Part shown: piece after piece, positions 1-7,984 of the stretch
How positions within the stretch are numbered: position 1 is the first letter of the stretch
Layout of the letters: each line of letters begins with the position of its first letter
Assembly (NCBI GenBank): GCA_003021005.1
Contig: PXRI01000040.1
Span: 1-53,259 of the forward strand
DNA length: 53,259 nt
Direction of reading: 5' to 3'
From: Halobacteriales archaeon QS_1_69_70
GTDB taxonomy: Archaea > Halobacteriota > Halobacteria > Halobacteriales > Haloarculaceae
Translations under genes and position numbers: made by a program
The notes under the pieces: model-generated
What the model saw: the letters and a program-made list of their open reading frames with translations, nothing else
Told to the model about the DNA's origin: nothing
Database searches by the model: none

Positions 1-1
1 G

Positions 2-118
2 TGTCGTCGGTGCGGCGAGAAATCCTACCACTCGACGAAGAAGGTCTGTGCGGCCTGCGGCTTCGGCAAGTCCGCCAAGCGGCGCGACTACGAGTGGACC
101 TCCAAGCAAAAGGAGTGA
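2..118 (+). CDS. rpl37e: 50S ribosomal protein L37e (3' part only)
   Basis: The 38 C-terminal residues of the archaeal/eukaryotic zinc-ribbon protein L37e, a small large-subunit protein that binds 23S rRNA. Both CxxC pairs of the zinc site are visible (CRRC near the left edge and CAAC 15 residues on), followed by the conserved basic segment [13 protein letters not shown] and a stop at 116-118. The protein is normally about 57 residues, so roughly 20 N-terminal residues lie outside the window. In haloarchaea this gene usually sits between an Lsm/snRNP gene and purF, and purF follows here as expected. Confidence 0.93.
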   Translation, partial: CRRCGEKSYHSTKKVCAACGFGKSAKRRDYEWTSKQKE

Positions 119-408
119 CACGCTGTCCTCTCCGCCTTCATCGCCGAGGAGCTGCTGCGCCGTCTCGCCGACGCCGCCATCACCTGACAACGCTATCACG
201 CTCCACTGCTTCCATCACGATACGGGGCCGTTGATGTATCACGAACCGGGCGGCAGCGCCGGCGCCATTCTACGTTTGCCGGACGAACCGAGGGCAATAT
301 CCCGTCCTCCCGTCGATTATCCACGTTCGTGCATAAGCACGGTCGTGGTTGCCCGGTCGACCGACACGATGGAGTGCATTTTTACCCCTGGGTGACGGAC
401 CGTCGTTC
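119..408. other. Intergenic rpl37e-purF
   Basis: 290 nt without a convincing gene. The only recognisable element is the AT-rich box just ahead of purF, listed separately. Confidence 0.6.
378..385 (+). promoter_or_regulatory. TATA-like box of purF
   Basis: The T-run (ATTTTTAC, 378-385) is centred about 27 nt upstream of the ATG at 409, the spacing of a leaderless haloarchaeal promoter. It favours 409 over the in-frame ATG at 439. Confidence 0.55.
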
Positions 409-1884
409 ATGCCTGACGGCCGGCGCCAGCCGGGGCCGATGGAGAAGTGCGGGGTCGTCGGCGTCTCGCTCGACGGCCGGGAGGCGGCGCGGCCCTTGTA
501 CTACTCGCTGTACGCGCTCCAGCATCGCGGCCAGGAGTCCGCCGGCGTCGTCACCCACGACGGGTTCCAGCAACACAGCCACGTCGACATGGGGCTCGTC
601 GGCGACGCCTTCGACGCCGAGGACCTCGAGTCGCTTTCCGGCGCCGACGGCATTGGCCACGTCCGTTACCCGACCGCCGGCAGCCTCGACGCCTCCTGCG
701 CCCAGCCCTTCTCGGTCTCGTTCAAGTCCGGTTCGCTGGGCCTGAGCCACAACGGCAACCTCGTCAACACCGACGAGGTGCGGACGGAACTCGCCGCCAG
801 GGGCCACGCCTTCACGAGCGACGGCGACACCGAGGTCATCGCTCATGACCTCGCGCGGAACCTCCTGGAGGCCGACCTGGTCCGGGCCGTAAAGCGCACG
901 ATGACCCGGATCCACGGCTCCTACTCGCTTTCGATCATGCACGACGACACCGTCCTCGGCGTCCGGGACCCGCAGGGCAACCGGCCGCTCTGCGTCGGCG
1001 AACTCGACGACGGCTACATGCTCGCCTCGGAGTCCGCCGCCATCGACGTCCTCGACGGCGACCTCGTCCGCGACGTCGCGCCCGGCGAACTCGTCGTCCT
1101 CCGGTCCGACGGCCGGGGGTTCGACAGCTACCAGCTCGTCGACGCAGACGAGACCGCCCACTGCTTTTTCGAACACGTCTACTTCGCGCGCCCGGACTCC
1201 CGCATCGACGACAGCCTCGTCTACGACGTCCGCCGCGAACTCGGCCGGCAGCTCTGGGCCGAAAGCGGCGTCGAGAGCGACGTCGTGCTCCCGGTACCGG
1301 ACTCCGGACGTGCCTTCGCGTCCGGCTACGCGGACGCCGCCCAGCGCAACGGCGCCGACGTCGAGTTCGCCGAGGGCCTCATGAAGAACCGCTACGTCGG
1401 CCGCACGTTCATCATGCCGACCCAGGACGCCCGCGAACGCGCCGTCCGCCTCAAGCTAAACCCCATCACGGACGTCGTCGAGGGCCGGACCGTCACCGTC
1501 ATCGACGACTCCATCGTCCGCGGGACCACCTCGAGCCAGCTCGTCCAGCTGCTCCGGGAGGCCGGCGCCGAGGCGGTGCACATGCGGATCGGCTCCCCAC
1601 CGATCGTCGCGCCCTGCTACATGGGCATCGACATGGCCTCACGCGAGGAACTCATCGCCGCCGACGAGGGCGTCGCGTCGATCCGCGAGGCGATCGACGC
1701 CGATTCGCTCGCCTACCTCTCCATCGACGCCGTCGCCGACGCCCTCGGGGAGTCCCGCGCCGACCTCTGTCTCGGCTGTGTCACCGGCGAGTATCCCTAC
1801 GACGTCGACGGCGAGGCCACCGACCGCGAGGTCGCCCGGCCGGAGATCGACGGCGCCGAGGCGGGCGTCGTCGACGGGGATTAG
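409..1884 (+). CDS. purF: Amidophosphoribosyltransferase
   Basis: First committed step of purine synthesis: PRPP + glutamine to 5-phosphoribosylamine. The N-terminal Ntn-type glutaminase domain begins at EKCGVVGV; that cysteine is the nucleophile and is normally near the mature N-terminus. ALQHRGQESAG and the glutamine-site segment HNGNLVN follow. The C-terminal phosphoribosyltransferase half has the PRPP loop VTVIDDSIVRGTTS. A late cysteine pair (CLGC) matches Fe-S ligands of the Bacillus-type enzyme. At 491 aa the length is normal. I chose ATG 409 because of the TATA box at -27; ATG 439 would put the cysteine at residue 4 and is a fair alternative. Monocistronic as far as can be seen. Confidence 0.95.
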   Translation: MPDGRRQPGPMEKCGVVGVSLDGREAARPLYYSLYALQHRGQESAGVVTHDGFQQHSHVDMGLVGDAFDAEDLESLSGADGIGHVRYPTAGSLDASCAQPFSVSFKSGSLGLSHNGNLVNTDEVRTELAARGHAFTSDGDTEVIAHDLARNLLEADLVRAVKRTMTRIHGSYSLSIMHDDTVLGVRDPQGNRPLCVGELDDGYMLASESAAIDVLDGDLVRDVAPGELVVLRSDGRGFDSYQLVDADETAHCFFEHVYFARPDSRIDDSLVYDVRRELGRQLWAESGVESDVVLPVPDSGRAFASGYADAAQRNGADVEFAEGLMKNRYVGRTFIMPTQDARERAVRLKLNPITDVVEGRTVTVIDDSIVRGTTSSQLVQLLREAGAEAVHMRIGSPPIVAPCYMGIDMASREELIAADEGVASIREAIDADSLAYLSIDAVADALGESRADLCLGCVTGEYPYDVDGEATDREVARPEIDGAEAGVVDGD

Positions 1885-2255
1885 GGGTCCGCCGTCGCTC
1901 GGCCAGTAGTTGGATTGTATTCTCCCGTTGGGACATGACGGGACCGAACCCCCGGCTGGGCGTTGGTGAAGCGGTCCGAATCGGACGCTGGGAGATCCAA
2001 TCGCACGGAAGTGTGTTGGTGTTTGGACTGACGACCGGTGACTCCGTTAATACGTCGCTGACGAGTGTGCATCGCCATAGTCGCAAGCATCCGCGAGGGA
2101 GCGCTCACAGAGCGCGACCGAGCGGTTCACCGACGCCGAGCGCCGACGGTGCGAGGCGTCGGGGCGGTAGTTTTTCCCCAAGTTTTTACGACTAAGTGGT
2201 GCCCGCAGCGCGCCGGAGGCGCGCAAGGACACCCGAGGGAGTAAAAAGTGGGCGG
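1885..2255. other. Intergenic purF-PQQ protein, with repeat-like sequence
   Basis: 371 nt between convergent genes. About 2080-2170 holds the 'gcgagggagcg...gaccgagcgg' type of GC-rich sequence common between haloarchaeal genes. Two T-runs follow (about 2170-2187), candidate terminators for purF, and then a perfect stem-loop at 2208-2224. No credible gene was seen. Confidence 0.5.
2208..2224. repeat. Perfect GCGCGCC-GGA-GGCGCGC stem-loop
   Basis: Seven-bp perfect inverted repeat with a GGA loop. It has the same architecture (xCGCC-GGA-GGCGx) as the in-gene hairpin at 52544-52560. It lies just downstream of two T-runs between convergent genes, so a terminator role is also possible. Confidence 0.6.
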
Positions 2256-3398
2256 TCACTGCAGGAGGAAGATGTCACTGACGGTGAACGCCCGGTAGAG
2301 TATCATGCTATCCACGACGACGGCCTGGGAGCCGGCGTGCTGGACCGGCCAGTGTCGGAGCCGTTCGCCGGTCTCGAGGTCGAGCAGGTGGTAGCCATCC
2401 CCATGGACGATCACTGAATCACCGACGATCGTCGGCGCGACCGTACTCAGGCCCGTCTCGAACCGCCACTGTACCTCACCGGTTTCCGTGTCGACCCCCA
2501 GCGCCTCTTCGCCGTTGCCGGCCGAGACGACGACCCGCTCGTCCGCGACCGCCGGCGACGAGTAGACACCCCACTCGATCTCCGCCCGCCACTCGACCGA
2601 CCCGTCCGCGGCGTCGAGCGCGGTCAGTTTCCCGTTCCGTTTGGCCACGTAGACGGTCCCGTCGGCGACCGTCGGCGTCGACGCGACCTCGGCGACCTCC
2701 GTCCGCCACGCCTCGTCGCCATCGTGGGTGAACGCCGCGATCGATTCCGTCCCCTCGAAGTGTCCGTACCCATACACCTTGTCGGCAACCGCGAGTGCGG
2801 TTCCGTTCTGCGAACCGCTGTCCCACCGACGCTCGCCCGTCTCCGCATCGAGCGCCGTCACCCCACCGCTGGGGACGTATACCGTATCATCGACGACGGC
2901 TGGCGACCCGTAGTGGACGGTCCCGACGTCGGCGCGCCACTGGACCGACCCATCGTCGAGGGACAGCGCCAGCGTCTCCTGATGCGTCGCGACGTAGAGT
3001 GTGCCACAACCGAGCGCCGGCGAAACGCACGCGCCGTCAGGCTCGAACGCCCAGCGTTCCTCGCCGGTCAGGAGGTCGTAGGCGCCGACCTTCGCGTCCC
3101 CAGCGACGTATGCGGTCCCGTCACCGACCACCGGCGTCCCGAAGCTGGAGAGCCCGGGACCGCCCGAACTCGTCCGGGAGAGCCTCCTACGCTGGGCATC
3201 GGCGCTCGGCAGGTCGGTCGCCTGGCGGCGGCTGGATCTGTCGGCCGCCCCGCCCGCCATCGGCCAGGCGTATTCCTCGGTAGACGCGTTACACTCGATG
3301 TCGGGCGAGGGGTTCCGGCCGAGCACGTTCGAACAGCCCGAAAGCGCGCCCGCTCCACAGGCCGCGAGGACCGAACGCCGGGTCGGCGTCGACACCAT
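2256..3398 (-). CDS. Exported PQQ-like beta-propeller lipoprotein
   Basis: 380 aa. The N-terminus reads STPTRRSVLAACGAGALSGCS, a twin-arginine signal ending in a lipobox (LSGC), so the product should be a Tat-exported lipoprotein on the outer face of the membrane. The rest is a run of outer-strand repeats of the PQQ/BamB type: 'GTVYVA', 'ALDAETGERRW', 'TALDAADGSVEWRAE', 'VDTETGEVQWRFETG', about seven blades. Such propellers are generally protein-binding or cofactor scaffolds, and no catalytic residues stand out. The start is the ATG at 3398. An AT-rich stretch at about 3426-3433 is near the -28 position. Substrate unknown. Confidence 0.88.
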   Translation of the reverse strand: MVSTPTRRSVLAACGAGALSGCSNVLGRNPSPDIECNASTEEYAWPMAGGAADRSSRRQATDLPSADAQRRRLSRTSSGGPGLSSFGTPVVGDGTAYVAGDAKVGAYDLLTGEERWAFEPDGACVSPALGCGTLYVATHQETLALSLDDGSVQWRADVGTVHYGSPAVVDDTVYVPSGGVTALDAETGERRWDSGSQNGTALAVADKVYGYGHFEGTESIAAFTHDGDEAWRTEVAEVASTPTVADGTVYVAKRNGKLTALDAADGSVEWRAEIEWGVYSSPAVADERVVVSAGNGEEALGVDTETGEVQWRFETGLSTVAPTIVGDSVIVHGDGYHLLDLETGERLRHWPVQHAGSQAVVVDSMILYRAFTVSDIFLLQ

Positions 3399-3479
3399 CA
3401 ATCACGATGTGTTCGCCGGGCGACTTGTAATTTCGGGTGCTCGACCAGTACATCTGCGCCCCGAACCGCGTCGATTACC

Positions 3480-3930
3480 GGATCTATGCTCAAGAACTTC
3501 CCGGGCGATCAGTACCCGCTCGCGTCGCTCATCGCTCGCACCCACGAGGTTCTCCCTGCGGTCGGCCTCGCGGCTCGTGTGTCGTCACTCTCGATGGTCG
3601 TTCCTCCCGCTCGCTTGTTTCGCGGCCTCCCTCGTTCACGGCTCGCTTCGCTCACCGTTTACGCATTCGGAGCCCCTCCCTCCGGTCACGGCTCCCCCCG
3701 GTCGGCCGCGCGGCTCGCGGCTCGCGTGTCGGTCGCTCCGCTCCCTCCCGCTCGCCCATCCGGCGGCGCTCCCTGCGGTCGCGCCGCCCGGCTCGCGGGT
3801 CGCTTCGCTCCCCGCTCGCTCATCCGGAGGCCTCGCTGTCGCTCGGCCTCCCGGCTCGCGTGTCGTCGCTCCCGCTGGTCACTCCTCCCGCTCGCTCGAG
3901 TGGGGAGCCTCACCTGCGTTCGGCTCCCCC
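3480..3930. repeat. Intergenic stem-loop repeat island 1
   Basis: GC-rich, pyrimidine-biased array of short perfect inverted repeats: GGAGCC 3669-3674 / 3690-3695; GGCGGCG 3762-3768 / CGCCGCC 3782-3788; GGAGGCC 3826-3832 / GGCCTCC 3845-3851; GGGGAGCC 3902-3909 / GGCTCCCC 3922-3929. The last one straddles the stop codon of the helicase gene. The stretch 3842-3880 matches 18036-18074 with about three differences in 39 bp, so this island and island 2 are homologous. The 511-nt gap (3399-3909) contains no credible gene. Confidence 0.7.
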
Positions 3931-6636
3931 GGCCCACTCCAGCATCCTTTCATAGAACGACACGCTCCGGAGTGCAGCCTCGTCGCCGACGAGCACCAGC
4001 GCCTTCTTCGCCCGCGTCAGCGCGACGTTGACCCGCCGGTGGTCCTCGAAGATGGGGCTCTGTAGGTCGCCGGTGGCGACGAACGAGATCACGACGACCT
4101 CCTTCGCCGAGCCCTGGAACCGGTCGACGGTGTCGACGGTCACTGCGTCGACGCGCTTGGAGATCTCGGCGACCTGGGCGCGGAACGGCGCGATGACGCC
4201 GACGTCCTCGGCGTCGATGCCGGCGGCCAGGAAAGCGTCGACGACCTCGGCGACGCGGTCGGCCTCGGCGGCGTTGACGTTCCCGTCTGCGGTCCCCTCC
4301 GGGTCGACGAACGTCACCGGGTCACGCAGCGACGGCGGGAGCGCGTCGGCGTCGACCCCCGGGAGGTCCCCGAGTCGCTGGCTCGCCACCGCGCCGGAGG
4401 CGGGGCGCAACCGGCCGTCGTAGAACTCCCGGCTCGAGAAGTACTGGACGCGCTGGCTCATCCGGTACTGGCGGTCGAGTGCGACCCCGGCCGCCGGGTA
4501 CTCCTCGATGAGGCGCTCGAACAGCGACCGGCCCAGGTCGGTGCCCGGCGAACCGGCCGCCGCCTCCGACGTGTCGTCAGCGCCCCGCCGAGTCCTGCCC
4601 TCGGCGCGGACCACGGGTGGCAACTGCTGGTGGTCGCCGACGAGGACGAACCGGTCGGCGCGGTTCGTCGCGAGGAAGGTCCCCGGCTCGGTGAGCTGGC
4701 CGGCCTCGTCGACCACGGCGACGTCGAACGACAGGGCCTTCAGCGCACGGCCGCCGCAGGCGGCTGTGGTCGCCGCGACGACGCTGGCGTCCCGGAGCGC
4801 GGCGGACCGCTCCTCGGGGTCGCCGACGCGCTCGAACCGGTAGGCCTCCATGTCCTCCCGGACGCCGGACGCCGAGCCCCAGCGGACCACGTCGGTGAAG
4901 CCCTGGGCCGCGAGCGCCTCGATGGCGTTGTCGACGGCGCGGTTGGTGAACGCCGACAGCAGGACGCGCTCGCCGGCCTCGACGAGCGCCCGGACCGTCC
5001 GGGCGAGCGCGTAGGTCTTGCCGGTCCCCGGCGGCCCGTGGACGAGCGCGAACTCCTCGGCCCGAACCGCTCGGTCGACGGCCCGGTCCTGGGCGTCGTT
5101 GTTGTCGATGTACCTTCGACCCTCACCGCTGAACGCCGGGTCGCGACGGCCGAACAGGACGTCCCGCCGGCCGGGGTCGCCCTGCAGGACGGCATCGTGC
5201 AGCGCCGCGAGCTGGCGGTCGATGCCGATCTCGGACGGGTAGACGTCGAGCCGTCGGAGGTCGAGCGGCTCGTCGGCGACGACGACCACCTCCTCGCCGA
5301 GCGACTCCACGGTCGAAAGCTCCGCGGTCCCCCGCGTCGGGTGGCCGTCGCTGGCCAGCACGCGGTCGCCCTCGCGGATCTTCGAGACGGCCTCCCCGGA
5401 GCGGCGGGCGGTGAGTCGCCACCGGCCGCCATCGACGGCCTCGCGGTCGATCGGCTCCAGGTCGAGGAGCGCCCGGTCGTCGGCCGCCCGCTCGGCGGCC
5501 GACTGCTCCCAGAGCTTCCGGTACTCGTCGTGGACCGCCCGCCGCTCGGCCTCAATGGCGCGGTACGAGCGCTCGAAGTACGCCCGCTCCTCGTCGGGGA
5601 GCGGCTCGCCGACGGTCCCGGCCTTCGACGCCTGGCCGAGGCGGCCGGCCACGGCCATGCAGGTGTCCCGCTCGAAGCAGTACTCGCAGATCGCGTCGGC
5701 CTCGTACCCCGTCGGCACCGTCAGGTCGTACTCGGCGGCGGCGATCTCGTTTCTGGTCCGGAGGACGAACTGCAGGAACCCCGTCCCGATCGAGAAGTCC
5801 TTCGCCGGCGAGAGGTCCCCCGAGGCGTCGCTACGGTCGAGTGCGGTGTTCTTCGTGTACAGAAGCGTGCCAGTGTCGGGCGCCCCGGCGAGGTCGTCGG
5901 CCAGAAGCAGTGCGTAGCAGGCGGCCTGGACCTTGTCGTGGAACCGCGGCTCCCGTCCGGTGTTCTTGCCAGTCTTCAGCTCGACGGGCATCCCCCGCCT
6001 GACGGCGTCGGCGCGGCCCTTGATGCCGAACCGCTCGGAGATGAGCGTCTGCTCGGAGCGCCACGAATCCGTCTCGCCGAGCGCCCCCTGCTGGAGCCAC
6101 CCCTCGATCGCGGCGGCGTTCTGCCGGACGTCCTCGGCGACGGCGTCGGCGGACTCCCCGAGCAGCCCGAGGTCGACGGCGGCCTCGGCGACCCGGTCGT
6201 CGATGCTCGCCTCCAGGTCCCGGCCCCGGAGCAGGTCGCCGAACACCTCGTGGACGACCGTCCCCTTGACGACCGGGTACACGAGCGGGGCGCCGGAGAG
6301 CTTGTTGAGGTAATAGATGCGGGGACACTGCACCCAGCCGCGCACGTCGGTCACGTCGACGAGGAAGTCGGGTTCGACGACGACCGCCGAGTCGCCTGTG
6401 GTCGCATACTGCGTCTCGCCGCGGAACTCCTCGTCGTCGACGTCGGTGACGAGAAGCTCCATCCCCGGCTCCAGCAGTTCGGCCGTCTCGGTCCACTTGC
6501 CCCACAGCGTCACCTGGACGGCGTCGGCTGCGCCGCGCTCCGGTCGCACCAGGACCTCCGCGAGGTCGCTCGGGCCGCTGGCCGTCTCGACGGTCCGTGG
6601 GTCGCGAACCTCGACGACGGGGCCCCGCAGGGTCAC
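3910..6636 (-). CDS. Dna2-like nuclease-helicase (Cas4/RecB nuclease + SF1 helicase)
   Basis: 908 aa. The N-terminal region (about 1-95) looks like an OB-fold. A RecB/Cas4-type nuclease follows: C104 (QCPRIYYL), GRAD with D210, E219-x-K221, and C317, C320, C326, which with C104 make the 4Fe-4S site typical of Dna2 and Cas4. The C-terminal half is an SF1B helicase: Walker A GPPGTGKT (534-541), Walker B DEAGQ (643-647), GDHQQLPP (667-674), QYRMS and VALTRAKK. It probably processes DNA flaps or ends in replication and repair. The start is GTG 6636; no better ATG lies nearby. The 3' end is embedded in a stem-loop of repeat island 1. Confidence 0.9.
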   Translation of the reverse strand: MTLRGPVVEVRDPRTVETASGPSDLAEVLVRPERGAADAVQVTLWGKWTETAELLEPGMELLVTDVDDEEFRGETQYATTGDSAVVVEPDFLVDVTDVRGWVQCPRIYYLNKLSGAPLVYPVVKGTVVHEVFGDLLRGRDLEASIDDRVAEAAVDLGLLGESADAVAEDVRQNAAAIEGWLQQGALGETDSWRSEQTLISERFGIKGRADAVRRGMPVELKTGKNTGREPRFHDKVQAACYALLLADDLAGAPDTGTLLYTKNTALDRSDASGDLSPAKDFSIGTGFLQFVLRTRNEIAAAEYDLTVPTGYEADAICEYCFERDTCMAVAGRLGQASKAGTVGEPLPDEERAYFERSYRAIEAERRAVHDEYRKLWEQSAAERAADDRALLDLEPIDREAVDGGRWRLTARRSGEAVSKIREGDRVLASDGHPTRGTAELSTVESLGEEVVVVADEPLDLRRLDVYPSEIGIDRQLAALHDAVLQGDPGRRDVLFGRRDPAFSGEGRRYIDNNDAQDRAVDRAVRAEEFALVHGPPGTGKTYALARTVRALVEAGERVLLSAFTNRAVDNAIEALAAQGFTDVVRWGSASGVREDMEAYRFERVGDPEERSAALRDASVVAATTAACGGRALKALSFDVAVVDEAGQLTEPGTFLATNRADRFVLVGDHQQLPPVVRAEGRTRRGADDTSEAAAGSPGTDLGRSLFERLIEEYPAAGVALDRQYRMSQRVQYFSSREFYDGRLRPASGAVASQRLGDLPGVDADALPPSLRDPVTFVDPEGTADGNVNAAEADRVAEVVDAFLAAGIDAEDVGVIAPFRAQVAEISKRVDAVTVDTVDRFQGSAKEVVVISFVATGDLQSPIFEDHRRVNVALTRAKKALVLVGDEAALRSVSFYERMLEWAGGAERR

Positions 6637-6667
6637 GTTCCCTTCCAGCGCCGTCCTCGGAAAAACG

Positions 6668-7984
6668 CTATCGGTCGTAGAACGCTCGCCGGAGTCCGTC
6701 GGGGTGACACGTACAGCGGGAATCGGTATCCCCGGGACGGGCTTCCTCGCCGAACTCCGGGACGTCGACAGGGGTGTCGACCGGTTCGGGATCGACCGGC
6801 CGACCGTCGTCGGTCAGATACACCGGCGAGGTAATCGCACGCATCGTCGCGCCATCCTCGTAGAGCACCTCGGCCCGGAACCAGTTCTGTGGACGGTCTC
6901 CCTCGAGTTCGACCGTCGTCTCCCAGACGAACTCCGGGGTCGTGACGACGGTTTCGGCGGCCAGAATGCCGTCGACGATGAGGCGGACACGGTGGCCGGA
7001 AGCGCCCGAGACGATCGTTCGGACGGCCGCGTGCTCACCGAAGCGGCGACCCAGGTCGCCCACGGCAAGGTCGTATTGCCGGCCAGTGGTGCGGGCCTCG
7101 ATTTTCACGAGGGGACCGTTCCAGTCCCAGGAGACGAACGTCCGGCCGGACCGGATGCCATCGACGACGTCGGTGGCCTCGCCCGATGGGGCATACACCC
7201 ACGTCGTTGGCGTGCCGACACCACCGACCGGATCGGTTATCCGCCAGTGGCTGTCGGAGCCGCCGACTGCCGCGAGGCGATGGCCCGCGTCGAGGTAGGC
7301 GTCGTACATTTCGAGTGCGAGATGGTTGTTGCTCCCGAGGCCGGTCCGGTCCGAGCGGAGGTACCACGCGATCGACCACACCTCGACGGCGTCCAGCCCG
7401 ACCGGACCGCCGTACTCCCACACCGACGAGATGGAGGTCCGGGGGTGGTTGATGACTCCGAGGCCACCGTCAGCGTGGACGCGGCCGAGCAGCGAGGCCA
7501 ACGCCCCGTCGGTATCGGTCGGCCCCTCGTAGACCGAGTCGACGCCGAATATCCCGGCGTGGCCGTTTGCGAGGCTGTGTTCGTAGCCGCCGACCAGTGC
7601 GAGTTCCGACGACTCGTAGCCGGAGTCGGACTGTGCGGCGACGGTGTTGTGATCCGAAATAGCGAGGTAGTCGAACCCCTTCAGTTCCGCGTTCCGTACC
7701 TGTTCGGCAGTCGTAAAGCCATAGGTCCACGGCTCCTCGCAGGTCGGGTCCGCACAGACGTCGTGTGAGTTGACCGTGTGACAGTGGAGGTCACCGGGCC
7801 GCCAGCCGTCGAACGACGCCGGACGTGGTGCCGGCGAGACGTCCGCGAGGGCCGCCTCGAGCTCGTCGACGGCACGTTCGGTCGCCCCGGCGAGCGTGCC
7901 GTCGACGGCGAAGGCCCCCAGCGGGACCGCGCCGGACGCCCGGAGAACGTCCCGACGGGATGGGTCTGCGGTCGAGTCGGTCAT
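6668..7984 (-). CDS. Tat-exported PHP-domain metallohydrolase (CehA/McbA-like)
   Basis: 438 aa. N-terminal Tat-like signal (PSRRDVLRASGAVPLGAFA). The PHP metal-site motifs follow: GDLHCHTVNSHD (HxH), then ISDHNT and GGYEHS, and late histidines (VINHPRTS, GGSDSHW). A C-terminal beta domain is likely. This arrangement fits CehA/McbA-type PHP hydrolases, which cleave phosphoesters or other esters; the substrate is unknown. The start is ATG 7984, where the ATGA overlap with the stop of the upstream gene (7981-7983) indicates translational coupling. It is the second gene of an exported phosphoesterase operon with 7981-9897. Confidence 0.87.
   Translation of the reverse strand: MTDSTADPSRRDVLRASGAVPLGAFAVDGTLAGATERAVDELEAALADVSPAPRPASFDGWRPGDLHCHTVNSHDVCADPTCEEPWTYGFTTAEQVRNAELKGFDYLAISDHNTVAAQSDSGYESSELALVGGYEHSLANGHAGIFGVDSVYEGPTDTDGALASLLGRVHADGGLGVINHPRTSISSVWEYGGPVGLDAVEVWSIAWYLRSDRTGLGSNNHLALEMYDAYLDAGHRLAAVGGSDSHWRITDPVGGVGTPTTWVYAPSGEATDVVDGIRSGRTFVSWDWNGPLVKIEARTTGRQYDLAVGDLGRRFGEHAAVRTIVSGASGHRVRLIVDGILAAETVVTTPEFVWETTVELEGDRPQNWFRAEVLYEDGATMRAITSPVYLTDDGRPVDPEPVDTPVDVPEFGEEARPGDTDSRCTCHPDGLRRAFYDR

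Noticed and set aside
4630-6834. 734-codon open frame on the plus strand over the helicase gene
   Set aside because: Antisense to a gene with clear nuclease and helicase motifs; its protein lacks domains and is an artefact of high GC third positions.
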